Positions 1 to 6,337 of a stretch of 20,784 nucleotides of DNA are shown in pieces (the stretch's first letter is position 1; each line of letters begins with the position of its first letter). The translations under genes and the position numbers were made by a program. Source of the stretch: a virus; IMG/VR virus record IMGVR_UViG_3300027906_000193, positions 1-20,784 of that record; one strand, 5' to 3'. The notes under the pieces were generated by a model. The model was not told the DNA's origin. It was given only the letters and a program-made list of their open reading frames with translations, and ran no database searches.

Positions 1-1
1 C

Positions 2-766
2 CTCAACAAGGCTTTCTTTGACGGTATGTCCCAACTGTGCGATCTTCATGGCCGAACAGGTGTTGGAGAATCTGGAGAATACCTTCCCTCGGAGACAGAC
101 CGACAGGTTGGATTGGGAGTGCTCGGACTCGCCAATTTCCTACGGCGGAACGAAGTAACCTACGCTGAATTCGGTGATGCTTTAGAGCAACTGAATATGA
201 GCACTGTAGGTAAGAGTAATCCAAGAGCTTGGACTGCAGCACTACATCTACGTAATGCAATCAATGCAGCTGCTCAAGTAGCTAAATGGAATAAGATGGA
301 CAGAGCATTCTGCATAGCACCTACTGCTAGCTGCTCTTACAGATCAACAGATAAGGATGGCTATACAGCCACACCTGAAATCGCACCTCCTATTTCAAGG
401 AAGGTGGATAGAGATAGCGGCACCTTTGGTGTCGAGAGTTATGACTACGGCGAAGTAGAAATAGCTAGTGAAGTTGGTTGGGATGCCTACAAGAAGGTAG
501 CTGACCAACTGATGAAAATGTTAAATACCACGGGACTTCTTCATGGATACAGCTTCAACTCTTGGAGTGATGTTGTAGCCTACGACAATGCGTTCGTTGA
601 GGAGTGGCTGGCTTCGCCCCAGACCTCCCTTTACTACAGTCTACAGGTGATGGGAGACACACAGGATAAGAGCGATGTCTACGCGGCATTAGATGAGTCC
701 TCAGTTGAAGATTACTTGGCAGACATTTTAAACAACAAACAACCAGATTGCAACTGTCAAGAGTAA
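2..766 (+). CDS. Ribonucleotide reductase large (alpha) subunit, class I, 3' part only
   Basis: The gene is open at the left window edge; only the last 254 codons are present, read from the first full codon. The product reduces ribonucleotides to deoxyribonucleotides for phage DNA synthesis. Visible signatures are the phosphate-binding segment PTASCSYR (bases 320-343), the adjacent Tyr-Tyr pair in SLYYSLQ (bases 632-637) and a C-terminal Cys-x-Cys (DCNCQE) for thiol exchange with a reductant. The Tyr-Tyr dyad is the radical-transfer pair of class I enzymes and is absent from B12-dependent class II enzymes. This matters because cyanopodovirus reductases have often been labelled class II. The stop overlaps the start of the small-subunit gene (TAATG), so translation is probably coupled and the two products probably form one enzyme. 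The family is clear; the N-terminal half, including most of the active site, is not visible. Confidence 0.9.
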   Translation, partial: LNKAFFDGMSQLCDLHGRTGVGESGEYLPSETDRQVGLGVLGLANFLRRNEVTYAEFGDALEQLNMSTVGKSNPRAWTAALHLRNAINAAAQVAKWNKMDRAFCIAPTASCSYRSTDKDGYTATPEIAPPISRKVDRDSGTFGVESYDYGEVEIASEVGWDAYKKVADQLMKMLNTTGLLHGYSFNSWSDVVAYDNAFVEEWLASPQTSLYYSLQVMGDTQDKSDVYAALDESSVEDYLADILNNKQPDCNCQE

Positions 767-1488
767 TGAGAAAGCATCCGTATCAACAACTAATGGACCG
801 AAAGCGGAAGTGGTCCCCCGTACAAACCACCGCAGGGAAACTAAAGGAAGGAAGTGAAGAGACCATCTACCGCGCTCTCGCAATCCGTCATATGGAGTTA
901 CCAGTTGGTGAATTCATCAAAGATGCTCTTACGGGTGAGGTACCACCACTTGCCCAGGAACTCCTTGAATCGAATGTTACCGATGAAGAGAACCATGACT
1001 TGGCTTTGGGTTACATCGCCAATGCTCTGGGGACTAATGAGAAGGCTGAAGCCGAAGCTCTTAGGCTCCGAGACGCTTGGGAAAGCCATCCAGATCACAC
1101 AATCCTCAAGGCATTGGTGGCCGAACGTGCAATTTTCTTCGTTCTACTACCCTTCTTTAGGTTTTGTGGTGATGCTGGTTTACGCACCGTAAGTGCAGAT
1201 ATTTCAAGAGATGAACAGATACACGTGGCCGCTAACTCTCTTGTATGTAGAGATATGGGCTTATCTCCTAGTCCAAGTTTGGATAAGCTTAGGAAGGCCA
1301 CCATTAATTGGATTATGGAGCCTCTAGGTATAAATACTACCGACAAATATTTAGACAAAAAATTCTGGCTGGATACAAGCGATCGATTAATGTATGAAGG
1401 TAAGGCTCCAGAGCTTTCCGACACACAGAGAGCCCGTATGCCTGCCTTCTTTGAACATAGCAATGTCAACCTCCCGCAATATGCTTGA
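766..1488 (+). CDS. Ribonucleotide reductase small (beta) subunit, class I, short form lacking the usual radical tyrosine
   Basis: A 240-residue ferritin-like protein, short for this family (usually over 300). It supplies the oxidant or radical that starts catalysis in the alpha subunit encoded just upstream. All six expected metal ligands can be picked out by spacing: E44, E74 and H77 (EENH), E120 (AERAIFF), E150 and H153 (RDEQIH). D149 before E150 matches the radical-transfer Asp of the family. The residue four after the first histidine, where E. coli NrdB has radical Tyr122, is Leu81. The first ligand is Glu rather than the more common Asp. I chose ATG 766 because it overlaps the upstream stop (TAATG); a TTG at 748 in the same frame would add six residues. 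The family call is strong. The metal and radical type is inferred from alignment by eye. Confidence 0.87.
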   Translation: MRKHPYQQLMDRKRKWSPVQTTAGKLKEGSEETIYRALAIRHMELPVGEFIKDALTGEVPPLAQELLESNVTDEENHDLALGYIANALGTNEKAEAEALRLRDAWESHPDHTILKALVAERAIFFVLLPFFRFCGDAGLRTVSADISRDEQIHVAANSLVCRDMGLSPSPSLDKLRKATINWIMEPLGINTTDKYLDKKFWLDTSDRLMYEGKAPELSDTQRARMPAFFEHSNVNLPQYA

Positions 1489-1654
1489 GGCCATCTACGG
1501 CCCTCAATTTGATGCTTACCTCCTGACTGAACTTCAGGAGGTCTTCCCACCTAGTGACCCTATCCCGACAGATACGGTGTCACAAATAATGTACAACGCT
1601 GGCCAACAGTCAGTAATTCAATGGTTAATTAAACGAATGGAGGATGAGAAATGA
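1481..1654 (+). CDS. Small hypothetical protein downstream of the reductase
   Basis: A 57-residue soluble, slightly acidic protein starting MLEAIYGPQFDAYLL and ending KRMEDEK; I recognise no domain. It starts inside the end of the reductase small-subunit gene (8-base overlap) and its stop overlaps the next start as ATGA. That packing supports real translation within one operon. An ATG at 1463 in the same frame would give 63 residues, and neither start has a clear ribosome binding site. A perfect 9-bp inverted repeat lies inside the reading frame (1518-1542). It could be a small accessory protein of the reductase or an unrelated transition gene before the structural block; nothing in the sequence decides this. 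Confidence 0.62.
   Translation: MLEAIYGPQFDAYLLTELQEVFPPSDPIPTDTVSQIMYNAGQQSVIQWLIKRMEDEK
1518..1542 (+). repeat. Perfect 9-bp inverted repeat (RNA hairpin) inside a coding region
   Basis: ACCTCCTGA (1518-1526) and TCAGGAGGT (1534-1542) are exact inverse complements separated by a 7-base loop. No run of T follows, so it is not a classical terminator. It lies just after the reductase genes. It could be an mRNA processing or stability element at the junction between nucleotide metabolism and structural genes. It could also be a chance product of the coding sequence. Confidence 0.6.
1638..1643 (+). promoter_or_regulatory. Ribosome binding site for the 315-residue protein
   Basis: GGAGG in 'aatggaggatgagaa' lies about 8 bases before ATG 1651. 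It is one of the few strong Shine-Dalgarno sequences in the window and supports ATG 1651 as the start, with ATGA overlap to the upstream stop. Confidence 0.7.
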
Positions 1655-2598
1655 GCTGGCCGGATAGAGTATACAGACCACAAGATCCTAACTCTGATGA
1701 CATGGGGATGGTTGACTTCAACCCACCTCTAAGTGTCACTACTACATATGGTATAAGTGAAGGACTACCTAGTGATTGGCAAGAGTATGATGGTACGGTA
1801 GAGAGAGTAAATGCTTGGGAAGTATTAGATAATCCATTGTATGAAGCTGCTGCTGGTGCTATGGATATAGATTGGGATAAGTTCAAAGAGAAGTTCGCTA
1901 ATGAAATAGGTGAACAAGATCTTTATGAAAGGCCGGAACCAGAATCAGAAATTGGTGGTATACCTACCATGGTAGGCATGGCACCAGGACCAGCAACAAT
2001 AGCTGCTCATTTACCTGAATTTGCAGGTCAAGATAGTCCATTTCGCAGTGGAGATGAACCTTATGATTGGGGCATAACTCATGAAGGCATTGAAGGTGAG
2101 CTGAATGAGATGCAAAGTTGGCTACTTGAAACTATAAATGATGCTGAAGATAAGAAAGGCTACAGTGGTAGCGGACCTTCAGCTGCTGATTGGGGTTACG
2201 GGGAAGGCAACATTTGGACTATCTTAGGTTTAGATCAACCACCTCAAGGGCCACAACCATTAGCAGAAGATATGTTTAGTTATAAAGATTCCCCCAGTAA
2301 CTATACTAAACTTGAAACGTATGGTACTAAAACAGGTGTTGAGAATCCTTGGATTGAAGCTGCAGTATGGTTAGGAGAGAACCCTAACTATGCAGAAGAG
2401 TATCCACATAGAGGAGAGAAGGGAGCAACACATGTGTTCTGGGATTACCAACGAGCATCAGGAGCATTAACTGTACCTCCCGCAAAAGGTGCAGGGCCTG
2501 CACATGATTGGTACATGGAAGACAGAGAAAGGAACATGCCAGGTAATGATCTAAACCCTGATGTACCAGGAACAGAAACTACTACAACGGAGGAATAG
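1651..2598 (+). CDS. Hypothetical acidic protein upstream of the portal block
   Basis: A 315-residue protein that I do not recognise. It is acidic and rich in Trp, Pro, Gly, Asp and Glu, with many short WxxE/DW-type segments, no signal peptide, no membrane span and no obvious catalytic motif. The C-terminus (PGTETTTTEE) looks disordered. It has a strong ribosome binding site, overlaps the previous stop as ATGA, and ends two bases before the next ATG. It is therefore in the same transcription unit as the gene before the portal. Codon use turns A/T-ending here compared with the reductase genes. Its position between nucleotide metabolism and the portal suggests a minor virion or assembly protein, but that is only positional inference. 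Confidence 0.8.
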   Translation: MSWPDRVYRPQDPNSDDMGMVDFNPPLSVTTTYGISEGLPSDWQEYDGTVERVNAWEVLDNPLYEAAAGAMDIDWDKFKEKFANEIGEQDLYERPEPESEIGGIPTMVGMAPGPATIAAHLPEFAGQDSPFRSGDEPYDWGITHEGIEGELNEMQSWLLETINDAEDKKGYSGSGPSAADWGYGEGNIWTILGLDQPPQGPQPLAEDMFSYKDSPSNYTKLETYGTKTGVENPWIEAAVWLGENPNYAEEYPHRGEKGATHVFWDYQRASGALTVPPAKGAGPAHDWYMEDRERNMPGNDLNPDVPGTETTTTEE

Positions 2599-2600
2599 GA

Positions 2601-3263
2601 ATGGCTTACACAAACTTTATGGTAAACTTTACGGGCGCAAGGTTGAATCCAGATCGCCCGTTTGCTTCAAAGAATTTCGGCATTTCCGGTTGGGATGCAG
2701 CTATCAAACATGGTTACAACCCACAACAAATTAAAACAGCACTACAACAACTAAGCCAGCATGGTTACGGCATCGGTTCAGGCCTCCAAACACAGAGGAT
2801 GCAAGGTGTTAAAGGTATTGCTCACGGCATGTCACGGTTCCAAGGATCAGAAGGTAACTTAGGCTTGGGCTCTTACATGCAAGCTAAGATGGCTGGATAT
2901 AGTCCAGATGAAATCAAGTCAGGTGCTGAATCACAAGGTATGTTCTTACCAACAAAGGCAGCTCAACAGTACAGCATGGATAAAAGAGCTATAGACGAAC
3001 GTGATCAAATGTTGAACTACATGAAGAGTTTATCAGAGATGATGAACAGACCACAACCTAAAGTGGGACGTAGCGCACCTTATTCAGTAGGTACTGGTGG
3101 AGCATCAGGCTTATCATCTGGAGATACAAAGAGGAAGAAGGATAAGTATAAAGGTACACAGAAATGGAGACGTGAAGCCTTTAGTTCTGCAATAAATACA
3201 GCTACTGCAGCTGCCGGTGCTGCCGGTTCCTCAGGTGGTGGATCATTAAACATGGCTAAATAA
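2601..3263 (+). CDS. Hypothetical protein in the T7 gp7.3 slot, with Ser/Gly-rich C-terminus
   Basis: A 220-residue protein placed directly before the portal gene. The N-terminal two thirds are mixed helical (for example the segment around YNPQQIKTALQQLSQ). The last third is basic then small-residue rich: DTKRKKDKYKG, an Ala-rich stretch, and the end SSGGGSLNMAK. T7 gp7.3, a small virion protein encoded just upstream of the T7 portal, as I recall also has a basic stretch and ends in SSGGGINI. Gene position and tail together suggest an equivalent role in tail assembly or ejection, in a longer protein. The N-terminal region has no match I recognise. Ribosome binding sequences GGAGG (2589-2593) and AGGA (2597-2600) precede the start. 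Confidence 0.78.
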   Translation: MAYTNFMVNFTGARLNPDRPFASKNFGISGWDAAIKHGYNPQQIKTALQQLSQHGYGIGSGLQTQRMQGVKGIAHGMSRFQGSEGNLGLGSYMQAKMAGYSPDEIKSGAESQGMFLPTKAAQQYSMDKRAIDERDQMLNYMKSLSEMMNRPQPKVGRSAPYSVGTGGASGLSSGDTKRKKDKYKGTQKWRREAFSSAINTATAAAGAAGSSGGGSLNMAK

Positions 3264-3268
3264 ATATA

Positions 3269-4825
3269 ATGACAGCTAAAACAAGATATGATGTACTATC
3301 CAGTACTCGAAGTCCATACTTAAGCACAGCAGATGAAGCTGCTAAACTAACCATACCTTATCTAATTAGTCAGACTGAAGCTTCTACTGGTAAGCGTGTA
3401 ACGAAAACACCTTGGCAATCAGTCGGCGCTAAAGGTGTAGTCACCTTAAGTGCGAAGCTAATGATGAGCCTTCTACCCCCACAGACTAGCTTCTTTAAAC
3501 TACAAGTAAATGATACACAGTTAGGAGACTATGGACCAGAGGTTAAGTCTGAACTAGACTTAGCCTTTGCTAAGGTTGAACGCACAATACTTGAATCCAT
3601 CGCTGCTTCAGATGATAGGGTTACTGTACATCAAGCAATGAAACACTTGGTTGTATCAGGTAATGCACTTATCTTCATGGGTAAGGAGGGACTTAAGTTA
3701 TTCCCACTTAATCGTTACGTTGTAGATAGAGATGGTAACGGTAATGTAATAGAGATTGTTACTAAGGAAAGTATCAACAAGAAAACTATAGAGGAACTAA
3801 TACCTAGCATCAAGACAGATGATATAGATGGTACTAATGATGATGACAGTAAGGACTGTGATGTTTACACCCATGCTAAAGTTAATGGAAACAGAATTGT
3901 TTGGCATCAAGAAGTTTACGACAAGATCATTCCTAAATCGCAGGGTAAAGCTCCGCTTAGTATTACACCTTGGCTTCCCCTGAGATTTAATGTAGTAGAT
4001 GGAGAGGATTATGGTAGAGGTAGAGTGGAAGAGTTTATGGGTGATCTTAAGTCACTCGAAGCACTCTCTCAGGCCCTCGTAGAAGGCTCTGCAGCAGCTG
4101 CTAAAGTAGTCTTTACTGTATCACCATCATCAAGTACTAAACCAGCCACTCTAGCCCAAGCAGGTAACGGTGCAATCATTCAGGGAAGACCTGATGACAT
4201 CGGTGTGGTTCAAGTAGGTAAGGGTGCTGACTTCCAGACTGCTTATCAACAACTAGGTACAATAGAGAAGAGACTCAGTGAAGCCTTCCTCATCCTAAGT
4301 GTAAGACAGTCAGAACGTACAACCGCAGAGGAAGTACGGATGACACAGATGGAACTAGAGCAACAACTTGGTGGACTATTCAGTCTACTTACTGTTGAGT
4401 TCTTAGTACCTTACCTTGATCGTAAGCTCTCTGTTATGCAGAAAGAAGGATCTATCCCACGTATCCCTAAAGATGTAGTGAAGCCTACTATCGTAGCAGG
4501 TATCAATGCACTTGGTCGTGGTCAAGATAGAGAGAGTCTTACTATGTTCATGCAGACTATTGCACAAACAGTAGGACCAGAAGCTATGATGCAATTCATC
4601 AATCCAGATGAGGTTATCAAACGTCTAGCTGCTGCTTCAGGTATCGATGTACTCAACCTAGTGAAGAGTATGCAAGAGATCCAAGGACAGCAACAGCAAC
4701 AGATGGAACAGCAGATGGCTATGCAACAAGAACAGAATGCACCTGCAATGGCAGCAGTTGAACAGAAGCAAGCACAAGCTGAGATGCAGATGGCTATGCA
4801 AGCACAACAACAACAATCACCCTAA
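3269..4825 (+). CDS. Portal (head-tail connector) protein, T7 gp8-like
   Basis: A 518-residue protein, close to the 536 residues of T7 gp8. Portal proteins form a dodecameric ring at one vertex, which nucleates head assembly and is the channel for DNA packaging and ejection. Family features are the N-terminal segment TPWQSVGAKGVVTLSAKLMM, the central GNALIFM...FPLNRYVVDRDGNG region and the conserved ERTTAEEVRM helix. The last 55 residues are an extreme Gln/Met/Ala-rich helix with runs of QQQQQ and QQQQSP. Such a region probably lines the barrel or points into the capsid next to the core proteins. The scaffold gene follows after 6 bases. The start has no Shine-Dalgarno sequence; the leader is TAAATATA. 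Confidence 0.95.
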   Translation: MTAKTRYDVLSSTRSPYLSTADEAAKLTIPYLISQTEASTGKRVTKTPWQSVGAKGVVTLSAKLMMSLLPPQTSFFKLQVNDTQLGDYGPEVKSELDLAFAKVERTILESIAASDDRVTVHQAMKHLVVSGNALIFMGKEGLKLFPLNRYVVDRDGNGNVIEIVTKESINKKTIEELIPSIKTDDIDGTNDDDSKDCDVYTHAKVNGNRIVWHQEVYDKIIPKSQGKAPLSITPWLPLRFNVVDGEDYGRGRVEEFMGDLKSLEALSQALVEGSAAAAKVVFTVSPSSSTKPATLAQAGNGAIIQGRPDDIGVVQVGKGADFQTAYQQLGTIEKRLSEAFLILSVRQSERTTAEEVRMTQMELEQQLGGLFSLLTVEFLVPYLDRKLSVMQKEGSIPRIPKDVVKPTIVAGINALGRGQDRESLTMFMQTIAQTVGPEAMMQFINPDEVIKRLAAASGIDVLNLVKSMQEIQGQQQQQMEQQMAMQQEQNAPAMAAVEQKQAQAEMQMAMQAQQQQSP

Positions 4826-4831
4826 TAAATT

Positions 4832-5596
4832 ATGGCAGAAACATTAACAATTGACACCACTCCAGACACTGAAGTAGTCGGTGAGCTTTCAGCAGAAGAG
4901 CAGGACTCCTTAGAGGTTGGCGAGAAGCTAGCTGCTGAGGAGGCATCCCTACTTGCTGGTAAGTTTAAGGATGCAGAGGAGTTAGAGAAAGCTTACATTG
5001 AATTACAAGGTAAGTTAGGAAAGGATGAAGGAGAGACTCCAGAGGTAGAAGCTACTGATGAACCAGAGACAGAGGACGAAAGTCCAGCAGCTTCAGATAT
5101 ACTAGACCGTTTATGGGATCAAGCTAAAGCTGAAAGCTTTCAAGAGGATACCATAAAGGAACTAGAGAAGATGAATCCTGGTGATCTAGCTCAGATGCAC
5201 CTTGAGTTCAGAGCTAATAACATGACAGACTCTATCACTGACCAGCAGGTAGAACAGTTGAAAGACCTTGCTGGTGGTGATAAGGGTTATGAAACTATGA
5301 TGAACTGGGCACAAGGTTCATTAAATAAAAATGAGATAGATATGTATGATGCAGTGATGGAGAAAGGTGACCCCTTAGCTTGCTTCTTTGCTGTACAATC
5401 TATGAAATACCGTTATGATGATGAGTCAGGTACAGAGGGTAGGATGTTAACAGGTAAAGCTGCATCCGACAAAGGTAATCAATTCAAGAGCCAAGCCCAA
5501 GTCATTGCAGCTATGAATGATCCAAGATATGAAACAGATCCTGCCTTCCGTAAGGAAGTAGCAGATAAACTCGAACGTTCTGACGTACAATTCTAA
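4832..5596 (+). CDS. Capsid assembly (scaffolding) protein, T7 gp9-like
   Basis: A 254-residue, strongly acidic protein. Scaffold proteins assemble inside the procapsid, guide capsid protein into the shell and leave before DNA packaging. The N-terminal half is Glu/Asp-rich and largely disordered (for example EVEATDEPETEDESPAASD), with the short family-like helix AGKFKDAEELEKAYIELQGK. The C-terminal part is helical and more basic (FRKEVADKLERSDVQF), as expected for the capsid-binding end. It sits between portal and capsid genes as in T7. The start lacks a Shine-Dalgarno sequence and has the leader AATAAATT, nearly the same as the leader of tail tube A. Confidence 0.92.
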   Translation: MAETLTIDTTPDTEVVGELSAEEQDSLEVGEKLAAEEASLLAGKFKDAEELEKAYIELQGKLGKDEGETPEVEATDEPETEDESPAASDILDRLWDQAKAESFQEDTIKELEKMNPGDLAQMHLEFRANNMTDSITDQQVEQLKDLAGGDKGYETMMNWAQGSLNKNEIDMYDAVMEKGDPLACFFAVQSMKYRYDDESGTEGRMLTGKAASDKGNQFKSQAQVIAAMNDPRYETDPAFRKEVADKLERSDVQF

Positions 5597-5598
5597 TA

Positions 5599-5670
5599 AT
5601 GATTGGCCGTATATTACACCTAGGTATGTTTACATGCTTAGGTATTCATTTATCTTTACTCGCTTATTAA
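5599..5670 (+). CDS. 23-residue hydrophobic mini-protein (putative membrane peptide)
   Basis: A 23-codon reading frame starts 3 bases after the scaffold stop. The product, MIGRILHLGMFTCLGIHLSL plus LAY, is almost entirely hydrophobic and could form one membrane helix. There is no Shine-Dalgarno sequence, but the start is close enough to the scaffold stop for reinitiation. The next mini-gene follows after 2 bases. I do not recognise it. Support comes from packing and composition only, so it could be untranslated. Confidence 0.4.
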   Translation: MIGRILHLGMFTCLGIHLSLLAY

Positions 5671-5672
5671 TC

Positions 5673-5729
5673 ATGCCAAAAGGAAAAGGAACTTACGGAA
5701 CAAAGAAGGGGAGACCCCCTAAGAAGTGA
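5673..5729 (+). CDS. 18-residue basic peptide with AT-hook-like core
   Basis: MPKGKGTYGTKKGRPPKK is a complete 18-codon reading frame. The end KKGRPPKK matches the AT-hook pattern (GRP core flanked by Lys/Arg), which binds the minor groove of AT-rich DNA. From memory, very similar short peptides of the form MPKGKGTYGxKxGRPPKK occur in other marine phage genomes, which argues that it is a real gene. It is packed 2 bases after the 23-codon frame and overlaps the next frame. Possible roles are DNA binding or a virion-associated peptide; neither is shown by the sequence. Confidence 0.66.
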   Translation: MPKGKGTYGTKKGRPPKK

Positions 5730-5860
5730 AAAGATTCACAGAGCCCTGGATAATTGTAATCATGCTGCTACTCGTGGCTGCATTTATCGAGGGCGTTCAC
5801 GTCACTAAACATGACTACTACGATAACATCCGTTCATCAAAGCTATGCTCTGACGCATGA
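5726..5860 (+). CDS. 44-residue single-span membrane protein
   Basis: The reading frame begins with GTG overlapping the stop of the 18-residue peptide gene and encodes 44 residues. A short basic N-terminus (MKRFTEP) is followed by one clear membrane helix (residues 8-21, WIIVIMLLLVAAFI). A polar tail rich in His, Tyr and Asp contains one Cys near the end (KLCSDA). The expected topology is a single span, with tail orientation uncertain. Small one-span phage proteins can be holins, spanin parts or host-membrane modifiers. No motif separates these, and T7-type lysis genes normally lie further downstream, after the fibre. An ATG at codon 13 would leave only half a helix, so GTG is the better start. 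Confidence 0.55.
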   Translation: MKRFTEPWIIVIMLLLVAAFIEGVHVTKHDYYDNIRSSKLCSDA

Positions 5861-5862
5861 CG

Positions 5863-5886
5863 TGTAAGCAGGGAACGGGGCTTACA
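5863..5886 (+). repeat. 7-bp inverted repeat before the YRG mini-gene
   Basis: TGTAAGC (5863-5869) and GCTTACA (5880-5886) are exact inverse complements around a 10-base purine-rich loop (AGGGAACGGG). The hairpin falls between two mini-genes and ends 5 bases before an AGGAG ribosome binding site. There is no T run, so mRNA stabilisation or processing is more likely than termination. Confidence 0.55.
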
Positions 5887-5890
5887 TCAT

Positions 5891-5895
5891 AGGAG
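5891..5895 (+). promoter_or_regulatory. Shine-Dalgarno sequence for the YRG mini-gene
   Basis: AGGAG lies 6 bases before ATG 5902. This is the strongest evidence that the 16-codon frame there is translated. Confidence 0.65.
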
Positions 5896-5901
5896 AAAAC
5901 T

Positions 5902-5952
5902 ATGACTGTCACTTATTGCTATCGTGGCATCAAGTACACGAAAACAAAGTAG
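5902..5952 (+). CDS. 16-residue YRG-type mini-protein
   Basis: MTVTYCYRGIKYTKTK is a complete 16-codon frame behind a good AGGAG site. The pattern Thr-x-x-Tyr-Arg-Gly-x-x-Tyr recalls the start of small cyanobacterial DUF4278 proteins (M-x-L-x-YRG-x-x-Y), which also occur in cyanophages. That is one of the hints for a cyanobacterial host. Here only that N-terminal motif remains. The function of the family is unknown to me. The resemblance is from memory and the peptide is short, so a chance match is possible. Confidence 0.58.
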   Translation: MTVTYCYRGIKYTKTK

Positions 5953-5977
5953 CGAACAACAATACAACAAACTAAAA

Positions 5978-6337
5978 ATGAAATCTATTATTGCACTTGC
6001 CACACTGTCCGCCTTCTCTGCGACACCTGCAATGGCTGGCCCATATGTCAACACTGAAATCAACAGTGGTTGGACGGGATCAGACTACGGTGGATCCGTT
6101 ACAGACCTCCATATTGGTTATGAAGGAAATGTAGACCGTCTCGGATACTATCTTCAAGCAGGCCCAGCAATCGTCAGTCCTGATGGGGGTGATGCCAACA
6201 CTGAATTCTCCGGCAAAGCCGGTGGATCGTTTCAAGCCACTGAAGCTGTGTCCGTTTATGGAGAAATCTCTTTTCTTACAACTGACGCTGACGAAAACAA
6301 CTACGGAACCAAAGCTGGTCTTAAGTGGGCCTTCTAG
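5978..6337 (+). CDS. Small secreted outer-membrane-like (beta-barrel type) protein
   Basis: A 119-residue protein with a clear signal peptide: MKSIIALATLSAFSATPAMA, with predicted cleavage after Ala20 (AMA|GP), leaving 99 residues. The mature part alternates polar and nonpolar residues in short Gly-rich strands (HIGYEGNVDRLGYYLQAGPA; VYGEISFL; GTKAGLKWAF) and ends in Phe, as outer-membrane barrel proteins often do. I chose ATG 5978 because it gives a proper signal peptide; the frame stays open upstream to a GTG at 5924 that would add an unnatural polar leader. At under 100 residues it is shorter than a typical 8-strand barrel. Similar small proteins occur in cyanomyoviruses, from memory. It may act in the host envelope, for example in exclusion of other phages or envelope change, or be attached to the virion; this is unresolved. 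Confidence 0.75.
   Translation: MKSIIALATLSAFSATPAMAGPYVNTEINSGWTGSDYGGSVTDLHIGYEGNVDRLGYYLQAGPAIVSPDGGDANTEFSGKAGGSFQATEAVSVYGEISFLTTDADENNYGTKAGLKWAF

Noticed and set aside
854-1192. Plus-strand 112-codon frame inside the reductase small-subunit gene
   Set aside because: Out-of-frame shadow of a conserved gene; Arg/Leu/Ser-rich, without motifs.
1095-1550. Minus-strand open frame of 151 codons across the reductase small subunit
   Set aside because: It lies opposite a clearly conserved gene; its composition is typical of a complement frame and there is no other minus-strand gene nearby.
4686-4825. Gln-codon-rich tract at the end of the portal gene as a DNA repeat
   Set aside because: CAA/CAG codons are mixed with other codons and no exact repeat unit is kept; it is a compositional protein feature.
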